DNA of 5,584 bases from Actinomycetota bacterium (GTDB lineage: Bacteria; Actinomycetota; Thermoleophilia; Solirubrobacterales; Solirubrobacteraceae): NCBI GenBank assembly GCA_009699565.1, contig WLNX01000121.1:1-5584 (forward strand), written 5' to 3'. Every line of letters starts with the position of its first letter. Position 1 is the stretch's first letter. Below the pieces are notes generated by a model. The model was not told the origin of the DNA and searched no databases. It was given only the letters and a program-made list of their open reading frames with translations. Position numbers and translations under genes: made by a program. Below are positions 1-5,228 of the stretch, piece by piece.

Positions 1-32
1 CGGGTATTTGTGAGTGTGAATGGGCGGGACAT
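1..32 (-). CDS. fusA: Probable start of elongation factor G (partial, runs off the left edge)
   Basis: An ATG at 32-30 opens a minus-strand frame that reads MSRPFTLTNT plus an incomplete Arg codon at the window edge. The pattern resembles the EF-G N-terminus, for example the Bacillus-type start MAREFSLEKTR that precedes the GTPase P-loop region: M, R, F, L, T and R fall in matching positions. The gene also lies downstream of rpsL-rpsG on the same strand, where fusA is expected in the str operon. EF-G is the cytoplasmic GTPase that drives ribosomal translocation. An in-frame TGA at 50-48 limits the start to this ATG or a TTG at 47-45. There is no clear Shine-Dalgarno, only an A-rich stretch before the ATG. 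Ten codons cannot prove the identity; the call rests on residue pattern plus gene order. Confidence 0.55.
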   Translation of the reverse strand, partial: MSRPFTLTNT

Positions 33-56
33 AAAAATCTTTTTCAATCAGAGCAT

Positions 57-79
57 AAAAAACGGGCCGACTTGGCCCG
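57..79 (-). terminator. Intrinsic terminator just upstream of the putative fusA start
   Basis: On the minus strand a perfect 6-bp stem (CGGGCC at 79-74, GGCCCG at 68-63) closes a 5-base loop and is followed at once by six T residues (62-57). This is a textbook Rho-independent terminator for leftward transcription. The plus strand has no T tract after the stem, so it is one-directional. It sits 24 bases before the ATG at 32, which is unusual: it would stop transcripts entering the putative fusA, so it could be the decision hairpin of an attenuator, the end of a small RNA, or a barrier against read-through from rpsG. The structure is seen directly; the role is inferred. Confidence 0.65.
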
Positions 80-152
80 CGCGCACAGCAGAAGATGATC
101 CTGGGTGCAGCGCTATGTCTTCAATCGTTCCATCTTTAGGCAATCGAATCGC

Positions 153-187
153 CGGTGCAGCGCGCTGATGAACTACGCGCTACACCG
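153..187 (-). repeat. 12-bp inverted repeat (strong hairpin)
   Basis: The arms are 153-164 and 176-187 with an 11-base loop. Eleven of twelve positions are Watson-Crick pairs; the remaining one (158 with 182) is a G·U wobble in a minus-strand transcript but a C·A mismatch in a plus-strand transcript. This asymmetry favours function in a leftward RNA. The candidate ATG at 168 of the plus-strand membrane gene falls in the loop. Confidence 0.6.
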
Positions 188-668
188 AACGAAGGCCGAT
201 AGTAGCAAAGGCGCACGGGCGCCCAAGCCTGCTGGGCGCACTCCTGCGCGGCGCACGATGCTGCTGACGGCCGTCGGAGCGATCGGAGTCGCGGTCCTCC
301 TGCTGGCAACCGTGATCCCCGTTCTTCAGGTTGAAGCCAACGCGGCAATCCCGGACGCGTTCTCGCGCAACGGCTGGGAATTGCACGGTCCGCTGCTGCC
401 GCTGCTCGCTCTGGCGGGCGTTGCGGCGCTGCTCGGCTGTCGCCGAGGCCGCCGAGGGGCAATGGCCGCGTTGGCCGGCTGCGGCCTCCTGGCGCTGCTC
501 CTAGTGCTGCTGACTGACGTCCAGGAGATAGGAAGCTCGGGGCTGCTGCCAGGGAGCTTCGCCGAAGGCTTCGTAGTCGCTGGCCCCGGCGCCTACCTCG
601 AGGTGCTGGGGGCGGTCCTGATGCTGCTGGCCGGAGGGCTCCTCAGCCTCTTCGCGCTCGACGAGTAG
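168..668 (+). CDS. Small four-helix membrane protein of unknown function
   Basis: Encodes 166 residues with four hydrophobic segments at about 31-55, 76-91, 98-118 and 142-163. A basic, proline-rich N-terminal tail (about residues 8-30) suggests a cytoplasmic N-terminus. A short loop after helix 1 carries a NGWELHGP stretch, and RRGRRG separates helices 2 and 3. The layout resembles small four-helix hypothetical proteins often seen in Thermoleophilia, whose function is unknown; this is family resemblance from memory. Start choice is uncertain: GTG 105, ATG 168 and ATG 258 are all in frame and none has a convincing Shine-Dalgarno. ATG 258 would begin directly at helix 1 and would clear the minus-strand promoter and leader. 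The gene runs against rpsG and the putative fusA, so it interrupts the str cluster in the opposite orientation. Confidence 0.65.
   Translation: MNYALHRTKADSSKGARAPKPAGRTPARRTMLLTAVGAIGVAVLLLATVIPVLQVEANAAIPDAFSRNGWELHGPLLPLLALAGVAALLGCRRGRRGAMAALAGCGLLALLLVLLTDVQEIGSSGLLPGSFAEGFVVAGPGAYLEVLGAVLMLLAGGLLSLFALDE
199..226 (-). promoter_or_regulatory. Candidate extended -10 promoter for the fusA-side leader
   Basis: On the minus strand TACTAT (204-199) matches the TANNNT -10 form and is preceded by TGC, giving an extended -10 element. A weak -35 candidate, TTGGGC, lies at 226-221 with a 16-base spacer. The predicted start point near 192 lies about five bases before the strong hairpin at 187-153, and that agreement is the main reason to take the motif seriously. 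It lies under the N-terminal coding region of the plus-strand gene if that gene starts at 168, but outside it if the gene starts at 258. Confidence 0.35.
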
Positions 669-690
669 CCCGCCGAGCGGCCGGATAGCA

Positions 691-726
691 GCTGAGAAGG
701 GGTTCTGCTGCGAGGAGCTTCTCTGC
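691..726. terminator. Possible bidirectional hairpin between convergent genes
   Basis: GAGAAG (694-699) pairs with CTTCTC (718-723). The flanking GC (691-692) pairs with GC (725-726) across one mismatch, and TTCT/AGGA in the interior can extend the stem. It lies in the 88-base gap where the plus-strand membrane gene and rpsG converge, the usual place for a shared terminator. Neither side has a T tract, so it is not a canonical intrinsic terminator and may be a chance structure. Confidence 0.3.
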
Positions 727-756
727 GGCGAGTAACGAAGCGGCGGGGAGCCGGAT

Positions 757-1224
757 CTACCAGCGGTAGTGCGCGAAGGCCTTGTTGGCCTGAGCCATGC
801 GGTAGATGTCGTCCTTGCGCTTGTACGCGCCGCCCTGCTGGGTCTGAGCTTCAAGCAGTTCGGCGGCCAGTCGCTGCGCCATCGTCTTCTCGCGGCGGGC
901 GCGGGCGAACTCAACGAGCCAGCGGACTGCCAGCGTGCGTGCGCGGCGTGCATGAACTTCAACGGGTACCTGATAGGTGGCGCCGCCAACTCGGCGGGAG
1001 CGCACCTCAAGCGAAGGAGTCAGCGAGACGATCGACTCTTCGAGCGCTTCGACCGGGTCCTTGCCGCTCTTCTCGGCGAGAATCGCGAGTGCGTCATAGA
1101 CGATCGATTCGGCGGTCGACTTCTTTCCGTCGAGCATCACCTTGTTGACGACCTGCTGGACCAACCGCGAGCGGTGGATCGGATCCGGCTGAACCGGACG
1201 GAGCTGGGCTGCATTGCGGCGCAT
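757..1224 (-). CDS. rpsG: 30S ribosomal protein S7
   Basis: Encodes 155 residues, against about 156 in most bacteria, and aligns end to end with S7. S7 binds the 3' major domain of 16S rRNA, nucleates assembly of the 30S head and contacts the E site and S11. Visible signatures are NKVMLDGKKSTAESIVY (27-43), the RNA-binding beta-hairpin region SRRVGGATYQVP (76-87), the conserved RWLVEFARARREKTM (101-115), and the near-universal C-terminus AFAHYRW. The ATG lies seven bases after the rpsL stop; that stop (TAGG) supplies a weak AGG six bases upstream, so translation is probably coupled to rpsL. The usual next gene, fusA, is not adjacent: about 720 bases and a convergent gene intervene. Confidence 0.98.
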   Translation of the reverse strand: MRRNAAQLRPVQPDPIHRSRLVQQVVNKVMLDGKKSTAESIVYDALAILAEKSGKDPVEALEESIVSLTPSLEVRSRRVGGATYQVPVEVHARRARTLAVRWLVEFARARREKTMAQRLAAELLEAQTQQGGAYKRKDDIYRMAQANKAFAHYRW

Positions 1225-1231
1225 GGTCTGC

Positions 1232-1627
1232 CTACGACTTCTTTACGCCGTACATGCTGCGTGATTGCTTGCGGTCGGACACGCCTGACGCGTCAAGCGT
1301 CCCGCGCACGACCTTGTAGCGGACTCCCGGAAGATCCTTGACTCGGCCTCCGCGAACCAGCACGACCGAGTGCTCCTGAAGGTTGTGGCCCTCGCCTGGG
1401 ATGTAGGCAGTGACTTCGGCTCCACCGGTGATCCGGACACGCGCGACCTTGCGCAGGGCCGAGTTCGGCTTCTTCGGAGTTGTCGTATAGACGCGGGTGC
1501 AGACGCCGCGGCGCTGCGGAGCAGCAACCTTCGTCTTGCGACCTTTGCCGGACTTGAGTCCGGGAGTTGAGAGCTTCTTCGCCTTGGGCGTGCGGCCCTT
1601 GCGAATTAGTTGGCTAGTCGTCGGCAT
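1232..1627 (-). CDS. rpsL: 30S ribosomal protein S12
   Basis: Encodes 131 residues. S12 sits at the decoding centre, monitors codon-anticodon pairing and is the classic target of streptomycin-resistance mutations. The core RGVCTRVYTTTPKKPNSALR (40-59) and GEGHNLQEHSVVLVRGGRVK (78-97) are intact. The resistance-associated lysines, K43 and K88 in mycobacterial numbering, are K52 and K97 here, both wild type; D98 is the aspartate that RimO methylthiolates in other bacteria. Numbering is shifted because about nine extra lysine- and glycine-rich residues lie between roughly 22 and 36. Firmicutes S12 has an insertion at the same place, so this is a lineage indel rather than damage. No GGAGG-type site precedes the ATG; an extended -10 lies 11-19 bases upstream. 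The gene probably leads an rpsL-rpsG unit. Confidence 0.98.
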   Translation of the reverse strand: MPTTSQLIRKGRTPKAKKLSTPGLKSGKGRKTKVAAPQRRGVCTRVYTTTPKKPNSALRKVARVRITGGAEVTAYIPGEGHNLQEHSVVLVRGGRVKDLPGVRYKVVRGTLDASGVSDRKQSRSMYGVKKS

Positions 1628-1637
1628 TCAGCGCAGG

Positions 1638-1646
1638 AGGTTAGCA
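1638..1646 (-). promoter_or_regulatory. Candidate extended -10 promoter of rpsL-rpsG
   Basis: On the minus strand TGC directly precedes TAACCT (1643-1638), an extended -10 of the TGN-TANNNT type, ten bases before the rpsL ATG. The predicted start point lies three or four bases before the ATG, so the mRNA would be nearly leaderless, which fits the missing Shine-Dalgarno. No -35 match is seen at 16-18 bases spacing; that position is occupied by a GC-rich palindrome. Plausible from sequence only. Confidence 0.35.
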
Positions 1647-1663
1647 GCGAAGCGCGAATGGCG

Positions 1664-1675
1664 GCCGCCGGCGGC
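1664..1675. repeat. 12-bp perfect palindrome between ald and rpsL
   Basis: GCCGCCGGCGGC is a perfect 12-bp palindrome with no loop. It lies five bases downstream of the ald stop codon and overlaps the place where a -35 element for rpsL would be. It could act as an operator, or fold as a short GC hairpin that weakly terminates ald transcripts (no T tract follows). In DNA this GC-rich it could also be chance. Confidence 0.35.
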
Positions 1676-1679
1676 AGGA

Positions 1680-2813
1680 TCAGGCTGCACTGGCGACCAG
1701 CTCGAGGGCCTCTTCGGGGTTGATGTGACTAAGGCCCTGATCCTCCGCGACCGGCTCGTAAGTCACACGTCCCGCCGCAACGTTGAGCCCCTTCATGAAG
1801 CCGGGGTCGGACCGCAGGGCCCCGTGAACGCCAAGATCGGCGAGCTTAAGGACGAACGGCATCGTCGCGTTGGTCAGCGCCCATGTGCTCGTGATTGGGA
1901 CCGCTCCAGGCATGTTCGCAACGCAGTAGTGGATGACACCGTCAACGACGTATGTCGGGTCGGTGTGAGTTGTGGCCTTTGAAGTCTCAAAGCAACCGCC
2001 CTGGTCGATCGCTACGTCAACCAGCACCGAGCCGGGCTTCATCAAGCCAAGCTGCGATCGCGTGATCACGTGCGGGGCCTTTCCGCCCTTGACGAGGACC
2101 GCTCCGACTACTAGGTCCATATCGGGCAGGCGCTGTTCGATCTCGAGCGTTGAGGCGAAGCAGGTGGAAACGAGCCCCTTCATCAACGGCTCAAGCTCAC
2201 GGAGGCGATCGATGTTGCGGTCGTAGATGTAGACCTCGGCGCCCATCCCGACGGCAATGTCGGCCGCGTTCTGCCCTACAACTCCGCCACCAATCACCAT
2301 CACCTTGCCGGCTGCCACGCCGGGTACCCCGCCGAGCAGCAGTCCGCGACCGCCGAGCGGCTTCTCGAGCATGAAGGCTCCCGCCTGGGTCGCGATCTTG
2401 CCGGCGATCTCGCTCATCGGCGCGAGCAGCGGTAGCCGCCCTTCCGTGTCTTCAACGGTCTCGTAGGCGATGCAGGTGGCCCCGGAGTCGACTAGACCTG
2501 CGGTCAGATCGGGGTCGGGCGCGAGGTGAAGGTAGGTGAAGAGAACCTGTCCGGATCGGAGCATCGCCACCTCGGCTGCCTGCGGCTCCTTGACCTTGAG
2601 AATCATGTCGGCAGCAGCGAAGACTGCCTCTGCATCGGGGAGAATCTCGGCCCCCTGATCGACGTATTCCTGGTCGTCGATTGCCGAGCCCTCCCCAGCG
2701 CCGGTCTGAATCAGAACGCTGTGGCCGTGGGCCGCCAGCTCGCGAACTCCGGATGGCGTGATCGCAACGCGGTACTCGTCAACCTTTACCTCGGATGGGA
2801 CTCCAACCTTCAT
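1680..2813 (-). CDS. ald: Alanine dehydrogenase (NAD-dependent)
   Basis: Encodes 377 residues, slightly longer than the usual 370 or so. Ald is a cytoplasmic, typically hexameric enzyme that interconverts L-alanine with pyruvate, ammonium and NADH. The substrate- and catalysis-related residues known from the mycobacterial enzyme are at identical positions: R15, K75, H96 and D270, with N300 also present. The Rossmann nucleotide motif is GGGVVG at 175-180, followed by D198 at the end of the second strand, consistent with NAD rather than NADP. Its start overlaps the aminotransferase stop as TGATG, with no good Shine-Dalgarno, so translation is probably coupled. The upstream partner suggests Ald recycles alanine made by transamination back to pyruvate. 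Nothing looks broken or truncated. Confidence 0.97.
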   Translation of the reverse strand: MKVGVPSEVKVDEYRVAITPSGVRELAAHGHSVLIQTGAGEGSAIDDQEYVDQGAEILPDAEAVFAAADMILKVKEPQAAEVAMLRSGQVLFTYLHLAPDPDLTAGLVDSGATCIAYETVEDTEGRLPLLAPMSEIAGKIATQAGAFMLEKPLGGRGLLLGGVPGVAAGKVMVIGGGVVGQNAADIAVGMGAEVYIYDRNIDRLRELEPLMKGLVSTCFASTLEIEQRLPDMDLVVGAVLVKGGKAPHVITRSQLGLMKPGSVLVDVAIDQGGCFETSKATTHTDPTYVVDGVIHYCVANMPGAVPITSTWALTNATMPFVLKLADLGVHGALRSDPGFMKGLNVAAGRVTYEPVAEDQGLSHINPEEALELVASAA

Positions 2814-4192
2814 CAGAGGCCCAGCCGGTCGCTTGCGCCTTCCAGCACCGGACGCAGGATCGCGCCCATCTCCTCAATCTGCTCAACCCCCGCGATCAGC
2901 GGCGGAGCGAGCTGGATGACGGGGTCGCCGCGGTCGTCCGAACGGCAGATCAAGCCGTGCTTGTAGAGCTCAGTCGACAGATAGCCGCGCAGCAGGTCCT
3001 CGGACTCTTCGTCGTTGAAGGTCTCGCGCGTCTCGCGGTTCTTCACCAACTCGATCGCGTGGAAGTATCCGGCGCCACGGACGTCGCCGACGATCGGGAT
3101 ATCGCTCATCGACTCCATCATTGCCCGCAGGTGCGGCTCGTTCTCGCGGACGTTCTCGATCACTCCCTCGTCCTCGATCGCCGCGATGTTTGCCAGCGCT
3201 ACGGCTGAGGCAATCGGGTGGCCGCCGAAGGTGAACCCGTGGACGAACGAATTGTTCCCCTCTAGGAACGGCTCCATCAGGCGGTCGGAGGCGATCATTG
3301 CGCCCATCGCTGCGTATGCCGAAGTGATTCCCTTGGCGGTCGTGATGATGTCGGGCTGATAGCCGAAGCGCTGAGCTCCGAACCACTCGCCGAGGCGGCC
3401 CCAAGAACAGATCACCTCGTCGGAGATCATGATGCAGTTGTACTCGTCGCAGATTTCGCGGACGCGCTGGAAGTAGCCCTCGGGCGGCACAAAGCAGCCA
3501 CCGGCATTTTGGACCGGCTCGAGAATCACTGCGGCGACGGTGTCCGGACCTTCGAACTCGATCCGCTCAACGATCGCCTCGGCGAGGTTCTCGGCGCCGT
3601 AGCCAGGGGGCAGGCGGTAGAGATTGGTGTTCGGTACGTGGCATCCGCCCGGCATCAGCGGTTCGTACGGTTCGCGCGCTCCGGTCAGGCCGGTGGCGGC
3701 AAGCGCGCCCATCGTGGTGCCGTGGTAGGCGATGTTGCGCGCGATCACCTTCGTCTTGTTCGGGTTTCCGGTGAGCTTGTGGTACTGACGCGAGAGCTTC
3801 AGCGCCGACTCGACAGACTCGCCTCCGCCCGAGGTGAAGAAGATCCGGTTGAGGTCGCCTGGCGCCAGCGAGGCGATCTTGGCGGCAAGCTCGATTGACT
3901 TCGGGTGGGCGTAGGACCAGTTGGTGAAGAAGCCAAGTTCCTTAGCCTGATCTGCTCCGGCCTGCGCAATGTCCTCGCGTCCGTGGCCGATGTTGACGCA
4001 GTAGAGGGCGCTGAGGCCGTCGATGTAGCGATTGCCGTGGTCATCCCAGACGTAGCAGCCGTCTCCGCGAACGATGATTGGGATCTCCTCGCCGCGCTGA
4101 TAGGAGCCCATGCGGCTGAAGTGAAGCCAGAGGTGCCTGTTGGCGAGTTCCTGAAGTTGTTCCGAGGTCATGCTGCTTGAGGTAGTGGCCAT
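2813..4192 (-). CDS. Class III pyridoxal-phosphate aminotransferase (omega-transaminase type)
   Basis: Encodes 459 residues, the normal length for fold-type I, class III enzymes. It resembles the mycobacterial Rv3329-type 'aspartate aminotransferase family' proteins. Visible cofactor residues: SGGGES (121-126) for phosphate binding, YHG (157-159) stacking on the ring, D258 of SDEV contacting the pyridine nitrogen, K287 (TTAKG) forming the Schiff base, and T321 of GFTFGG from the partner subunit. R417 in GLICRSDDRGDP is the likely carboxylate-binding switch arginine of omega-transaminases. The family transfers amino groups from omega-amino acids or amines, often onto pyruvate; the true donor cannot be read from sequence. 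The start fits the IVRGDGCYVWD-containing N-terminal domain and lies two bases downstream of the predicted transcription start. Its one-base overlap with ald argues for alanine as a product. Confidence 0.93.
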   Translation of the reverse strand: MATTSSSMTSEQLQELANRHLWLHFSRMGSYQRGEEIPIIVRGDGCYVWDDHGNRYIDGLSALYCVNIGHGREDIAQAGADQAKELGFFTNWSYAHPKSIELAAKIASLAPGDLNRIFFTSGGGESVESALKLSRQYHKLTGNPNKTKVIARNIAYHGTTMGALAATGLTGAREPYEPLMPGGCHVPNTNLYRLPPGYGAENLAEAIVERIEFEGPDTVAAVILEPVQNAGGCFVPPEGYFQRVREICDEYNCIMISDEVICSWGRLGEWFGAQRFGYQPDIITTAKGITSAYAAMGAMIASDRLMEPFLEGNNSFVHGFTFGGHPIASAVALANIAAIEDEGVIENVRENEPHLRAMMESMSDIPIVGDVRGAGYFHAIELVKNRETRETFNDEESEDLLRGYLSTELYKHGLICRSDDRGDPVIQLAPPLIAGVEQIEEMGAILRPVLEGASDRLGL

Positions 4193-4200
4193 AGGTACCT

Positions 4201-4228
4201 AAGTTACCGCTAAGCGGACCCTTATCAA
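4201..4228 (-). promoter_or_regulatory. Promoter of the aminotransferase-ald unit, predicted leaderless
   Basis: On the minus strand TTGATA (4228-4223, five of six matches to TTGACA) is followed by a 16-base spacer and TAACTT (4206-4201), a TANNNT -10. The start point would fall near 4194, two bases before the ATG at 4192, giving an essentially leaderless mRNA. The -35 overlaps the TGA stop of the transporter gene. The spacer holds an 11-base inverted repeat, CCGC-TTA-GCGG (4217-4207), ending immediately next to the -10, a position where a bound repressor would block polymerase. Confidence 0.5.
4207..4217. repeat. Inverted repeat in the promoter spacer (possible operator)
   Basis: CCGC and GCGG flank a three-base centre. 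The repeat sits wholly between the candidate -35 and -10 of the aminotransferase promoter. It is short, so chance is possible, but its exact placement makes it a reasonable operator candidate. No regulator gene is visible in the window. Confidence 0.35.
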
Positions 4229-5091
4229 GCAGGTTGGTGTGCCGCACGCGGGCTGGGAATCAGCGCCGAGGCCACAATCACCAGCACAAACGCGAGGCCC
4301 TGAACGAGCATTCCGAACAGATCTCCGGGCATTGGATCGCCAAAGACCAGGATCCCCCCGGCGACGCAGGTGATGCTGCTCGCGGTGCCGGTGATGCCGA
4401 TCACGGCAACCGCCTCGCCAAGCTGGAGGCTGCGAGCAGAAGCGTAGAAAGCGCCAACCGAGGCAACCAGCGCGACCGCGCCAGGGGCGCTGATCAGCCC
4501 GAGCAGGCCGGCATCCGGCAGCGTGCCGGTCAGCGCCTTGACGCTGACGTTGCAGGCACCAAACATGATGCCGGCTGCGGCTGCAAGAGCGATTCCGTGG
4601 TGTTCGCTGCGCGCCCCAGCGGCACGCGGCCCTACTATCAGGACAACGCCTACTGCCAGCAGCACGGCCTCGAAGATCGCCATCTGAGCGGCGGAGTAAG
4701 TCGCGTAGTGACCGACTGAGCGAGGCATCGTGAGAGCCAGCAGCGCCAGTCCGAGCGCGGTCAATCCCAGACCCCACCACTGCCGTGCGCCGACCTTGAG
4801 TCCGAAGATCTTGTCGGCCATCACCGCAACCAGCGCGACCCCGCTGGCGACGACCGCCTGGACGAGCGAGAGAGGAGCGATGGTGAGTGCTGCGACGTGC
4901 ATCCCCCATGCGACGAGTCCGACGACCATGCCGATCGCAAACCAGCGCGAACGCCAGAGCGCGATTGCGCTTGTGAGCGGATGACGGAGGTCAACTCGCG
5001 GAGCGGCCTGGGCGCCGCGGAACTTGAAGAAGAACGCGAGGTTCATCGTCAAGGCGCTGGCGAGCGCGATCAGCAGCCCGACCTTCAGCAT
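4225..5091 (-). CDS. DMT-superfamily (EamA/NIPA-like) membrane transporter
   Basis: Encodes 288 residues with about nine or ten predicted membrane helices (roughly 4-22, 50-70, 72-92, 104-122, 134-154, 167-187, 194-216, 222-248 and 256-279). The pattern has two related halves: APLSLVQAVVASGVALVAVMADKIFG (72-97) in the first, and LQLGEAVAVIGITGTASSITCVAGGILVFGD (222-252) in the second. Both are typical of drug/metabolite transporters, and the first also recalls NIPA-like magnesium transporters. Substrate is unknown. A GAGG Shine-Dalgarno (5103-5100) lies eight bases before the ATG. The stop is 32 bases from the aminotransferase ATG, so read-through is possible, but a promoter-like element overlaps the 3' end. 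Export of an amino acid or amine would suit the neighbourhood but is a guess. Confidence 0.88.
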   Translation of the reverse strand: MLKVGLLIALASALTMNLAFFFKFRGAQAAPRVDLRHPLTSAIALWRSRWFAIGMVVGLVAWGMHVAALTIAPLSLVQAVVASGVALVAVMADKIFGLKVGARQWWGLGLTALGLALLALTMPRSVGHYATYSAAQMAIFEAVLLAVGVVLIVGPRAAGARSEHHGIALAAAAGIMFGACNVSVKALTGTLPDAGLLGLISAPGAVALVASVGAFYASARSLQLGEAVAVIGITGTASSITCVAGGILVFGDPMPGDLFGMLVQGLAFVLVIVASALIPSPRAAHQPA

Positions 5092-5160
5092 CAGCTGGGC
5101 CTCGGCAGGGCGTTGTGGCTGGAAGTTGGCGAAATCATCTCGATGTGCGCTTTCGGTGTT

Positions 5161-5177
5161 CGTGCCTGCAAGGCACG
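5161..5177. repeat. Hairpin between the methyltransferase and transporter genes
   Basis: CGTGCC (5161-5166) and GGCACG (5172-5177) form a perfect 6-bp stem with a five-base loop. It lies in the 160-base gap upstream of the transporter. There is no T tract on either side. It may be a weak terminator for the methyltransferase transcript, an operator, or chance. Confidence 0.3.
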
Positions 5178-5228
5178 GAGCGGGCCGAGCGCCGCTCGAT
5201 CACCCCGGATGCTTTCGGCCTCAACTAC

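Larger units (their letters stand above)
57..192 (-). ncRNA. Candidate structured leader or small RNA ahead of fusA
   Basis: This roughly 135-base minus-strand stretch starts near the predicted transcription start of the promoter at 199-226 and ends in the intrinsic terminator. It contains a 12-bp hairpin (187-176 with 164-153, 11-base loop). One position in that stem is G·U-compatible only in a minus-strand RNA; the plus-strand RNA would have a C·A mismatch. The 3' arm GCGCTGCACC (163-154) is repeated exactly at 113-104, so the 5' arm could pair with either copy. A second weaker helix joins AAGATG (136-131) to CATCTT (97-92). A seven-codon frame ATG...TAG (MERLKT) lies at 133-113, and its stop overlaps the second repeat by one base. 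No known riboswitch or RNA family is recognised. It could be a cis attenuator of fusA or a free small RNA. Confidence 0.4.

Noticed and set aside
104..163. The two copies of GGTGCAGCGC (104-113, 154-163) as target-site duplications of an inserted element
   Set aside because: No transposase, terminal inverted repeats or flanked gene; one copy is better explained as a hairpin arm.
154..186. Possible tRNA, because the region reads like a tRNA D-arm/anticodon stretch
   Set aside because: No acceptor stem, T-loop (TTCGA in the right place) or anticodon arm could be fitted; it is a simple long hairpin.
501..1010. Minus-strand open frame of 169 codons spanning the rpsG 3' end and the membrane gene
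   Set aside because: It overlaps rpsG in another frame and has the arginine/serine/proline-rich composition of a GC-rich shadow frame.
769..1341. Plus-strand open frame of 190 codons opposite rpsG and rpsL
   Set aside because: It lies antisense to two certain ribosomal genes; no recognisable domain.
1635..1640. AGGAGG as a Shine-Dalgarno sequence
   Set aside because: It is on the plus strand, where no gene starts nearby; rpsL reads the opposite way.
4199..4909. Minus-strand open frame of 236 codons inside the transporter gene
   Set aside because: Alternative frame of a clear multi-helix transporter; sequence is arginine/glycine-rich and low in hydrophobic segments.
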